In this document: piece by piece, positions 1-11,700 of the stretch
Layout of the letters: each line of letters opens with the position of its first letter
Numbering within the stretch: position 1 is the first letter of the stretch
DNA from: Chimonanthus salicifolius
Lineage: Eukaryota; Streptophyta; Magnoliopsida; Laurales; Calycanthaceae
Direction of reading: 5' to 3'
Length of the DNA: 64,000 bases
Assembly (NCBI GenBank): GCA_013350335.1
Contig: CM023538.1
Span: 49,861,195-49,925,194, forward strand
The notes under the pieces: generated by a model
What the model saw: only the letters and a program-made list of their open reading frames with translations
Database searches by the model: none
What the model was told of the DNA's origin: nothing
Translations under genes and position numbers: made by a program

Positions 1-1335
1 TTAAAAATGGCCTTTTCAACTTGATCTTAGCATGGATTTTAAAATTTACCATGATAAAAATAGGCCATCCATAGAAAAACTATGTTGTCCTTACATGACT
101 TATACGTATGATCGATCATACATGATTTGATTATAACATTATTCCCATTTATACGATAGTTGACGCCGAATCATTACCCTTATTTTGTTATTTTAGATTT
201 TACTTAGATGAGTTTGTGCTATGGTAAAGGGATTTTTTTAATTTTTTTCAAACCATGAAAATCTACTTACCAAATGCTTCAAAAGGTACGTGGCATGCTG
301 ATTCAAATCATATTTGGAGTGCGATAGTAATAATTGCAAATCATAAGATTTAAAGTGGTGAAATAGATATTCATCCACTGTTACTATAAGATTGAAGCTT
401 TATTTTTTACTTAGCAACAAATCTAACATCTCCTCTTTAACAATGGCCATCTCACATGCAATACTTAACGTGCATTTAAAGGTGGAGTTCATCAATTTGA
501 ACGGTGATGTGTCTGTTAAAAAGGTCTATATTTTTTATTATATAACTTTTAAAAAATCACTTTAAATGGATTGATCCTGTCATAATTTTAAACTCTCTAA
601 AGTTCAATTACTTCAAATATTTGAAATCACTAAAATGTCATCACCTTTAATTTATGATTTGAATAATCCAATCAAAATAATTTTTGACAAATCTTATATT
701 ATTAATCATTCAAATTGGCTTGACGATTAAGAATTCACATGAGATGCAGGAGATCTTGGTGGTGTTCAAAGAGGTTTGGATACCTCTATCTTAAAAAAAA
801 AAAATCATTCAGATGAACCTCTTAAGAGAGAGAGGAAATAATACTCATATATCAGTAATTTTTATATTATTAAAACTTGTCAAACAGGCCCATGAAATAA
901 TGCACACCATTCACTTTATCATGGTTATCAAGTTATTGCGTGGAAATAGTAGGTGTAGTTGTGATCTTATCTTCATCTAATTAATAACATTTGCATCACT
1001 TAGAAGTCATCTATTATATTGTTTAATTTAGTTACCAAGGTGTAACTTATCAATCAGTTAAGCTAGGCCTCAACATATCTAGGAAAAAATTTTAAGATTT
1101 AAATCTTATTCATGTCCTCGTTACCTAGTTCTTTAAGGAATTTATTGTTGAGAAGTTGTTTCATATTTAAATTACATATTTATAATATTCTTTAGGCATT
1201 GAAATTAATAAAAACAGTTTCAGAATATGGACGATTTTGTCATTTTAAAATTTTAGAGGTCAAACAAAACTACAAAAGCATTTAAAGGATCAATATTTAG
1301 CTATTTCATTAGTTTAAATACTCAAAAAATTTAGA
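1..1335. other. Upstream AT-rich intergenic DNA
   Basis: No coding exon, RNA gene or clear repeat is recognisable here. The sequence is strongly AT-rich with short A and T runs. It ends at the edge of a long inverted repeat. Confidence 0.5.
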
Positions 1336-2002
1336 CTGGCGATTTAGACATCACTCTTTTCGGTAGAGAGACCATTTTTTCAAAAATGGTGTGAAATTAC
1401 CATTTTATCATTTCGTTTTACACTGTTCGAACTCATATCCATTTCATTTTTCGTTCGTCTGGACACTGTAAAATGTGTTCGTTCGGACGGTCTTCTCTAC
1501 AGTATGGAGTTTGTGGGCTGTGGAGAGAGATTTTTCAACGAGCTCGTTTTTCGACCGATTTATACAAACAAGGTATCAAAATTCATCTACTCTAAATTTT
1601 ATGAACTCCGGTTGATTTTAAGTAAAAATTGTATAAATTTGGACTTAAAAAATCGTACTCAAAAAATTAAAAGAGAGCCATTTTTCTTTAATTTTTTGGG
1701 TACGATTTTTTAAGTCCAAAACTATACTATTTTCACTTAAAATTAGTTCTGGAGTTCATAAAATTCGGAGTAAATGTATTTTAATACTTTATTTGTAGAA
1801 ATCGGACGAAAAACGAACTCGTTTGAAAATCTCTCTCCACAACCCATAGACTCCATACAAGAGAGAACCGTCTGAGCGAACGGACACACACTTACATATT
1901 CCTTCGAATGGTCTAAAATGGAAGGGCAAAATGATAACTTCACAATATTTTGAAAAAATGGGGTCTCCTTGCATAAAAGAACGGTCTCTAAATGGCAAGC
2001 CA
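1336..2002. repeat. Long foldback (MITE-like) element upstream of SFH gene A
   Basis: The two halves are imperfect reverse complements. The left arm is about 1336-1671 and the right arm about 1687-2002, with a loop of about 15 bases (1672-1686). Matching blocks include GGACTTAAAAAATCGTAC next to the loop, GTGGAGAGAGATTTT in mid-arm and GACGGT further out. No open frame of useful size lies inside. I could not define a convincing target-site duplication, so the superfamily (Mutator-like or other) is open. It ends about 500 bases upstream of the presumed gene A leader. A transcript through it would fold into a hairpin with arms of more than 300 bases, a typical source of 24-nt siRNA; that consequence is inference. 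Confidence 0.75.
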
Positions 2003-2399
2003 ATATTTAAAATTTTGTCAGATATATGCTAAATCTATTGACTTTAATAAAATAAATATAATTAGTCCCCTGTGATTAGGCCAAATGATTCATAAATAGA
2101 AATTTTTAACCAACTAAATTTCCCCCATACGTGCCTCAATTGGATTCGCAGTTGCTAAAATGCTGCCGGTGATTTACAATTATATTAATGAAATAAAATA
2201 ATTATGAGTTTGAATAAATCTTAACTTACATATAATGTTTATAAACAAAAAAATATGAAAATTAAAAAATAAATTCACGCCAGCCAGGTTGGCGAAGTCA
2301 CCATGTCTCTTCTCTGTTGCCACGTTGCTAGTCCTATGTGGACCATATACACTAAGAAAAAAATTATTGAAAAAGAAGAGGTGAAGGAAAAAAAAAAAT

Positions 2400-2772
2400 A
2401 AAAAGAGAAAATAAAAAGAAGACTCGTCTTCACAAACACTTTTATATTGTCATTTCCAGTAAGCCATATTTTCGCCGGCGATTTCTCTGTCTAATTAGGC
2501 GATTTTTTGCCTCTTTTATCCCTCTCTCTGCATCCAAACCCTAAAAGTGCAGCTGAGGGAATTTCATATCTCGACTGCCCTCCTCGTGACAAACAAGTCG
2601 AGGTAAATTTCACTACTTTTGATACCCTTTTACCTCGATCTGCTCCTTTTTAAGCTTTCTGTGGTTTGCAATCTCGAATGCAGGTTTGTTCTAGCGTTTT
2701 ACTCGATCCACTGATGATCTTTATCGTGTCGTGCTGAATTTCGCCTTTTCTTGTCGATCTGAAGGTGTCAAC
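2400..2772 (+). promoter_or_regulatory. Presumed core promoter and 5' leader of SFH gene A
   Basis: The stretch is pyrimidine-rich (CTCTCTCTG near 2523-2530). It contains a telo-box, AAACCCTAA, at 2536-2544, an element common in plant promoters and leaders. A donor-like AG|GTAAAT occurs at 2602/2603. Possible acceptors follow at 2683 (ATGCAG) and 2764 (CTGAAG), so a short intron in the 5' untranslated region is likely. Gene B has a near-identical donor, GAG|GTAAAT, in its leader, which supports the idea. No convincing TATA box was found; TTTATATTG near 2442 is only a weak candidate. Confidence 0.45.
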
Positions 2773-5700
2773 ATGTCCGGACCGCTTGATCGATTCGCCA
2801 GGCCTTGTGAGTGCCCCTCCACACACCCCTTTTCCAAGAGTCTAATTTTCATTTATTTGGACCTTTTTTTTTCGATCGAGTTCAGTTTTGTGATTGAAAT
2901 GCTTCTCGTTTGGGAGTTCGGATCCTACGGTTATGTTTGATAGAAAGTTCTAGCTGAATATGTTCTTGTTCGATTTCTGGATTTTGGAAAATTCCTGCAA
3001 CAGAATTTGTGTTTGGTGGGTGTTGGAATTGTTAGCTTGATTCAAGAGCTTTATGTTTTAAGGTGATTTGGGCTTTGTAATTCCAATTAATACTTTCCAA
3101 TTGCTATTCTTAAATTTGATGTTATTGGAATACTGCGTGATCTCAAGATTCTCACTTAGAATCTGGTTTCTCCAAACATGAGTAGTTTTTGAATTCCATA
3201 AAATTCCAGTTCCACCTAGGAATTCAAGGCTACAGGCAGGCCCAAAGATTTTGATTGGTAGAGAACTTTGGAATTTGTAGGTCAAATTCTGGAATTAACA
3301 AATTTTTGTAATTCTGGAGTTAACAGGTTCTCCTAAATCTGGAATTTGCAGATTTCATTAGCTAGCATTAGGTTCAGCGGCTCTGAATTACTGGATGGAA
3401 TTGGTTTTTTGTTGAATTTCCAAAATTCTCCATGGAATCCCATGTTTTTGGAACCAGCATTCTGGAATAGGAACTTTGAAGCTTCAATTTATACGGGGAA
3501 GGACTGTAAGGTCATTCCTGGAGAAAACCTCACAACAAAACATGGACTTTTAGTTTTGAATGTGTATCTAAGAGTAAATCATTAAAAGAACAATGAAGGA
3601 TCCTCTCAAAATTAAGTTGTGGAATTTGAAAGGGGAGAAAGCAAAAGTGCTCAGAGATAAGGTACCAAGAAATAGAGAATGGATGATGATTTGAACGCTA
3701 ATGAGTTGCAGGGTAAAATGTTTGGGCTTATTAAAGGAATAGCAAAAGATTTTGGGTGAAACTAAAGGAATTAGAATAGGTACACGTAAAGATACGTGGT
3801 AGTGTAACAGTGATGTAAAGGGCTAGAAGTGAGAAGAAAACCTAATTCAATATATGGCATGAACAAGGAAAATAGAGGATTAGGAGAACCACGAGACGGC
3901 ATGAAAAGCCATGAAGAAAGCTATAAGTAAAACAAAATATGAAGCCTATAATAACTTATATGCAAAATTAGGAACATAGAATGGTGAAAAAGGAATTTAT
4001 AACTTGCTAAGGTGTTGGCGTGAAGGAGTAGAGATCTTGACCATATAAGATGCAATAAGGATGAAAATCAAAGGATCTTAGCTTAAAGATAAGAAAATAA
4101 AGAATAGGTGGGAACTTATTTTAACGCTATTTTGAATACAAAATTTGAAAGGGAAGTTAATATGGAAGGAGTGACGAATGAGGGGATGGTGACTATAGGA
4201 CTCGAACCTGTGATGTCTGGTTCCTGAGCCAAAATGACTGCAAGTTGAGATACCTCGTGTGAGGTATCAAGTCTATTTTTTTTTAAAGGGAAAAAACTTT
4301 AACAATGAGCCTATTATATTAGTTTTCAAGTTACAACAATTACATTTTCTAGTAACAATGAGCCTATTGGTCTGAAGATCTATTTTGATGCCCTCATTTC
4401 TTTTGGGAGAAATTTTTTTATTTTGGGTGGGTGGGGGGGGGGGGGCAACGCTTCGGGCCCAAATTCCCATCCCTAAATTGCAGAGCTGGTGAATGGAATT
4501 GCATGATTTGGCATAATGGTCAAAGGTGTGCCTTGGTTGCACCTAAGATCATACCTAGTCTTCAAACCTATTTTGTGCCTCACTTGACTGTAAGCAGATT
4601 GACCTTTGTTAGGCCTATTTTTGGAAAAAAGGTTAAACAATGACCCTGTTAGTTTAGTTTTTCAATAATAATGATTACAGTTTCTAGTGACAAGAGGCTG
4701 TAATACAGTTCATTAATATAATCAAAAGGTTGTGGGTTTGAGTCATGTCACCATCTCAAAAGAAAAGAAAATCTTACATTTTCTGATTATTATGCATTAT
4801 TAGGTAGTAATACTTTGGGAATTCTAATGAGAGGTTCTCTATCATCATATTTGTGCACAATGTTGTGAAAATCAAATCATATCGTAAAATAGTAATACAT
4901 CTTGAATAGAAAATCATGTATCGTAAATCATAAGATTCGTAAGTGTTTTCCCTAAAAAATATTTAATATATAAAATAAAGTAAGATATTTCTAAAATGTA
5001 ATAATATGAGCAATTCTCCAACTTTCTTTCAAAATTAAGTAAATATTATGTAATTAGTTCATTGGAGTTCAAATTTTAATTCTCCAACTCCCAAAAGTAT
5101 AAGACCAGTATATAATCCAACTATACTGTGAAAAGTCAATAATGAACTAAAAGCCCTCAAAAAATTTAAAGTTCTTAAATGCCTATCAATTCAAGCCTTA
5201 AAAACTATTAAAACAAAAAGTTTCATGCTTTCATATTCCTAATAACTCCATAATTCTATTATTTATATAAATTGTAAGATTTGTTAATAGATACGAATCG
5301 TTCCTCTTATCATATCATATGAATCGTAAGATTTTAATAACAATGTTTGTGCATGTATGTTTAATTTTTTAAGCCCTGATGCCCTTACATTTTGGTGTTT
5401 TGGATGAAGAACATTAAATTCATTAATATTCATATGATAAAGACACGATATAATGGATCATCATCGTCGTTGTCATCATTATCTTCATCATCAAATGCGA
5501 AAATCCACTCTTTGGAGTCAGCTTTTCAAGTTCTTCTTCTCTATTGGGCCCTATCAAGAACCATTAAGTCATATATTCCACTAAGCCTTGTGTATAAGCC
5601 TTATGTATTGTCGGTATCAGTCCTGTTCATATTCTTGGTCTCACTAGCAGACTTCATATGATGTTGTTGACCCTTGGATGTAGATATGTATCTTATTGGT

Positions 5701-8700
5701 CAAGGTTGGGAAGATGATGATGATGCTCATACCGAACTCAACTTGCATTGAGAATCCAGTTTGGCAGTTTGCTTGGGATTATATTAACCATGCTCTCATT
5801 CTCCAAGACTCTCTTTACTCCCTTCCACAATAAGACAGTGCTGCAGCATCGTTCACCTTCTCTATACAACCAAATACCTCACTTGTACAGATTGTCTCCT
5901 TTCTGGATTTCTTTCCATGCCACATCCTCATGAACAGCTCTTGATCTGTCATAGATACCTATATTTTGTGGTTAGTAGGCTTGTAAATTTATTCTCCTTT
6001 TTGATGTTGTTGAGTAAAGGCACTTTCTTGACCTGTTCTGGTTGATTCTGTTGCACTGACTCCCTGTGTACACAAAATTGACAATTGCATTTAGTCATTT
6101 AAACTGTCGTTCTTCCATCAATTATCCTTTTGGTCCCTCATAACAAATTCAGCTTGTTCTTCTGTATGGAGAAATACAAGTGTGAATCTACCTAGTATCT
6201 CTTCTTGGTTATGCCATAGGGAACCTTAGAGAAATGACAATACTTCCAAAAGCCCCTCCAGAAGCAACTTGTTCAATTTTCTGCAAATTCTTTGACGGAG
6301 TTGATTCTTTTGGGCAATGGTTTTTAAATAGTTTCAGTTATCTCCAAGTCGGACAGTAACAGTTTGATAGAATTCTCTGGAGTTATCCAGCCTCAGTTAC
6401 ATTATCATAAGTATGGTTGTCAAAATCTGACATGTATACGATTTATGGTAAATACTTTTCAAGTTTACATAATATTGAATAAATTTGTTCTATGTAATTG
6501 TTTTTGGGAGTACGGGAAATGATAGATTTTCTTAAATAGAATGGTTAATGAAATGAAAAACATCTATCTCTTGCTTTCATATATATTGGTGAAAAACTTA
6601 AATGAAGCTAAAAACAAAAAAGTTGTAACAAATATAAGAAAAAATAAAATATTAGATAATATATAAAAAACTTAAAGTAATATATAATTAATTATCTAAA
6701 TTGTGATGGATTATTGAGAAAAGAAGAGGAGGAAAAAACTATTATTGAGAAAAGGAGTTGAATGAATAAATGCAATGAAGGTGGAAGGAGTGTCATGTGG
6801 TACTTGAAGGCTTCTCAACCGTATTTGTGTAGTGTATAAGATTTTTGCTACCATCTCAAAGAAGAAAGGAGAAAAAAAAAAGGTATGCATACTTATTTTC
6901 TACCTGATTTTGTTGAATTATATATTATGATCTAAGCATTTATATCTTCATGATTTTTTGTTTTTCTACCTTATTTAGGATTAACTGTAAATTTTTTTTA
7001 GTATTCACCATGCCTTAATAAGAGTATTTGAGTAGTTTCTTTAGGATTCTATATTTATATCTAATCATCATCATCATTGAAGACATTTATCCTATTAATC
7101 TGTGGTGGCATTTGCATTTGGATTTGGCATGGTTTTTTTTATGAGCCGACTGTCCATCTGATGCAATTCCATATTTATATTTAATGTTTGTAGATACATG
7201 GTAAAGTCATTTTAGTGATTGTAGGACTCCAAAGGGAGGCTCACCATTCCATTGAAACTCCACATTTATCTGCTGCAATGGAGGCACTGGCATGTCATAG
7301 TCATATCCTAGTGTAATGTTTAGAAATAAACAATCACTTATAATTTAGTGATTCTCAGTTGTGGCCTGTGGGCTTTTTTTGTCTTTCTTTGGGGCCTATG
7401 CTGTATCCGTGAGCTTTTTATCTTTGTAAATTTCTTTCTTTTTGGAATAAGTTACTACCACTAAAAAAAGTTATATTTTAGTGATTTATTGTTGTGAACT
7501 TATTACAGGCTTTGAAGGGTTCTCTAGTCATGATGAAAGAAGAGAAAGGAAATCTGATTTTGAGAATTCAGAAGATGAAAGGAGAACAAGAATTGGGTCA
7601 CTAAAGAAGAAAGCTATCAATGCATCTACTAAATTTAGGCATTCTCTTAAGAAAAAGGGTAGGAGAAAGAGTGAAAGTCGAGTAATTTCTGTCTCAATTG
7701 AAGATATTCGGGATGTTAAGGAGTTACAGGCTGTTGATTCATTCCGTCAAGCTTTGGTTTTGGAAGAGTTACTCCCTGCAAGGCATGATGATTACCACAT
7801 GATGTTAAGGTACTGTCTTGGTCTTGCTTTTCTCTGTCTGTCTTCCTATTTATCTTATGTGCTTTTCTGCTAGTTCTAAATATGGCCCTCTAAAGCTTAT
7901 ACCAAGTAGAAAGTAAATATTTTTTTAATCCTGTTCCCAAAATGAACAAACTTTATTGAGCAGACTATTCGGATATTCTTTTGGATAAATTGGGAACACC
8001 GTTTTGGATGGGAACACCTGTGAAGAATATTTTGGTGTGAGTTGTTTATCTGGATTGCAAAATTAACCAACTGTTAATCACTCAAGTAATGTTGTTTATG
8101 TTAGTCTTATCTTGCCTCCTTTTGATTGGTAATGTTAACTCATTGAGCAGTCATTATGTTTTCTATACTCAAAATCAGGTTCTATATTTGTCATTTTGTC
8201 AAAATCAAGGTACCAAGATGAAGTAGCTAGTGATACCACTAAGTCCCTTTGCATGCTTCTATTGGAATATATGCTGACAGTAGCGTGATGAAATATTTCT
8301 TGTTTATTGTTGATGTCATGACCACTCAACAAATAGAATATTAAGATAAATTTCATAATGACATAGTGGTTTTTTAACTGAAACAGAAGTCCTTAGCCCC
8401 CACTCTTTTCTATTGTTGCCAAGACAAAAAACTTATTTTCCATAGACAGAATTAAATACTGAACATCTGCCTTTTCAATTATGACATTCACTTGAGGGCA
8501 CTACCTCATTGTTTATGGGGTGGAGTAAGGGATGTTGGGGACTAGCCCTCCAGGTGCTTTGTTGCACTCTTTATGGCATTTCTTCTAGAGCTCCTGTCAA
8601 ATCTTTAATAGATTTTTGCTGGACAATTAATTTCTGATTAACTGTGTTTGGTCAACGAGATTGTTGACAATCAAACTAGGCATTGCTACAAAACCTTTCT

Positions 8701-11700
8701 GTTTAGGAGTGGATTACTGTTATATTGCTGTATAAGCCTCATAGCTTGATTTTGGGAATAAAACGTGTGTACTTCCTGCATTGTTTTTAAACTTTCAAAA
8801 TCCATCATGGAAACTGAAGTCTTAAGGTGCACATTATATTCACCTTGTCATTTCTTCTCTGTTCTGGTTTGCACCACAGAAGATATGTCTTGACTCCAGA
8901 AGATGTACTGACTTCTGGCCTTCTGTTATCTCAACCTTTGAATGGATTTTATCATACTGTACATTCAGGGTCAGAACACTTGCTACAAAATCCTTATTAA
9001 CTGTTTCCCTTGATGTGCTATGGTGATATTAGTTTTTCTCATGCATTCTAGAGAACTAGTTATCCCAATGGTTTGTTTATTGGCAGATTTTTGAAAGCAA
9101 GAAAGTTTGATATTGAGAAAGCAAAGCACATGTGGGCTGAAATGCTACAGTGGAGGAAAGAATTTGGTGCTGACACAATTTTAGAGGTATTTTTATTTTC
9201 TAATGTGCATTTTTTTTTTTTTTTTTGAGGTTGTTCCCTCATTCTATGCGGAACCATTCTTTAGAGCTAATCTAGATTCTCACTTGGGAGAAAATCTGAT
9301 CTTTCTATTAGAGTTATGGATTTGATTTCTTGGTCACTGGATCATATGAAAAATATATTGATACCGATGTTCTTATTAGGATTTTGAGTTCAGAGAGTTG
9401 AATGAAGTCCTTCAATACTATCCTCAAGGTTATCATGGTGTGGATAAAGAGGGAAGACCTATTTATATTGAAAGGCTGGGGAAAGTTGACCCCAACAAAC
9501 TCATGCAAGTCACTACCATGGACCGGTACATAAAATACCACGTGCAGGAATTTGAGAAGTGTTTTGCTGTTAAATTTCCAGCTTGCTCAATTAATGCAAA
9601 GAGGCACATTGATTCAAGTACAACAATTCTAGATGTTCATGGTGTGGTAAGTTGTGTAGCATGTTCTTAATCCTGGACTGCATTTGTGGCAGTAATTTTT
9701 TTAAAAGTAACAGATTATTTTCGGTCTTTTCTATATGTAACAGCATTTTTTTACGCAGGGTCTAAAAAATTTTAGCAAGACTGCCCGTGAACTCATTATA
9801 CGGTTGCAGAAGATTGATGGAGATAATTACCCTGAGGTATGCAGTCTTGTGTAATTTATGTTTGTTTTTTTGTTCAAAACCTAGAAAATTTGGTACATTT
9901 TACAGTTGGAGAATGTTAAAGTGAATAGTTAGAATGTTGCAGACATTATGCCGAATGTTTATCATCAATGCTGGCCCTGGTTTTAGGCTGCTGTGGAACA
10001 CAGTGAAGTCTTTTATTGATCCAAAAACTGCCTCCAAGATTCATGTATGAAGAAATCTTTTCTTTCATTAGTATTTAATTGTTTGCTGTTCTATCTCTAT
10101 ATGTTGAGAAACTATGCCTAGTACAAGTTGTTGATTTATTCCTATGACTTCTCTTTAGGTTCTTGGAAACAAGTATCAGAGCAGGTTGTTTGAAGTAATT
10201 GATGCAAGGTAATCATCTTTTTCCACATCTCAAATTAAATCTTATTGATTCTTATTTTTTAATCAATATTTTGAAGTGATTATTTAGTTTACAACTACAT
10301 TCTTTCTCAACGCTTTTTTATCATGGATTTTTCTAGTGAGCTGCCTGAATTTCTTGGCGGTACATGTACCTGTGCTGATCAAGGAGGTTGCATGAGGTCC
10401 GATAAAGGTCCATGGAAGAACCCAGACATATTGAAGGTTTTCTGCCGTCCTTTGAAGCATTCTTGTTCTATGAAATTACCCAAGGTTGTCGAAATCGCAC
10501 GATTCGCGATTCGAATCGTACGATTCGAATCGAATCGAGGGGTCTTCCGACTCAAGTCGCATCAATATCGAAATCCTTTTAAAACCGTGCGTTTTTTCAT
10601 TGACTCGCGAATCGCACGATTCGAATCGGTAGAATCGTTGTCTCGTTCGATTCACGTGGAAGAGGAAAGAAAGGGAGGGGGAGGGCAGAAAAAGTTGTGC
10701 GATTCAGGTGTAAGAGGAAAAACAAAGAAAAAAAAAAGGGAAATAAGCTTAAGGAAAACGAGGAAAAAAAGATGTACCTGAAACTCTTCTTCTCCTCTTC
10801 TTGTTTTCGTTTTCGTACTGTCACTGTGTCGCTGAACTCTTCTTCTCCTCCTCTCCCTCTTCGTTTTCGTTTTCATTTTCTTTCCTTGCGCTACTTTACT
10901 CTTTCGGGGATAGGGCTTACTGTAGTACGAAATAAGCCTTTTATTTTGGAGTTGAGTGGCGTGAGGTGGAGTTACGTGAGGTGTCTCTGTGAGGTGTTTA
11001 TGTTTTCATGAGTTTTTTCTCCTTTTCCATTTTGAGATATTGTTATTATATTTTTAATTTTTTATCACTAGTTTTCTATTTTAATTAAAAAACATCTCTT
11101 TTATTTTTTCATTTTAATCTTTGTATCCATTTAAAAAAATAAAAAATCTTTCTATTATTTTTATTTTCATTTTTTTTATTTATTTTAAAAAATAAATAGT
11201 TCTAATTTAAAAAAAAAATGATGATGTTATTACTTATTAAAGTTTATTTAAATTCCATTAATTTATTTGTTGATTTCTTAATAATTAATATTTATTTAAA
11301 TCTCATATTAATATATTTTTGTATTTTTTTTAGATGGTTATTTATGATGGATGATAAATATTAATTTATGAGGAATTGAAAAATCATTTTATTGTTCTAT
11401 GTTATGTTACATGTAATTATTATATAAATACTATTTTAATTAAAAAACATCTCTTTTATTTTTTCATTTTAATCTTTGTATCCATTTAAAAAATAAATAA
11501 AAAATCTTTCTATTATTTTTGTATTTATTTAAAAAAATAAATAGTTCTAATTTAAAAAAAATATTTGATGAATGTTATTACTTATTAAAGTTTATTTAAA
11601 TGCCATTAATTTATTTGTTGATTTCTTAATAATTAACATTTATTTAAATCTCATATTAATATATTTTTGTATTTTTTTTGTAGATGATTATTTATGATGG

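Noticed and set aside
2731..2772. Possible upstream extension of gene A
   Set aside because: The extended frame begins at GTG, not ATG. The first ATG in frame is 2773, which gives the conserved family start.
10323..10781. Open frame of 152 codons covering exon 8 of gene A and beyond
   Set aside because: Only the first part is the exon; it runs past a proper donor at 10437 into the hAT-type element, where it is low complexity.
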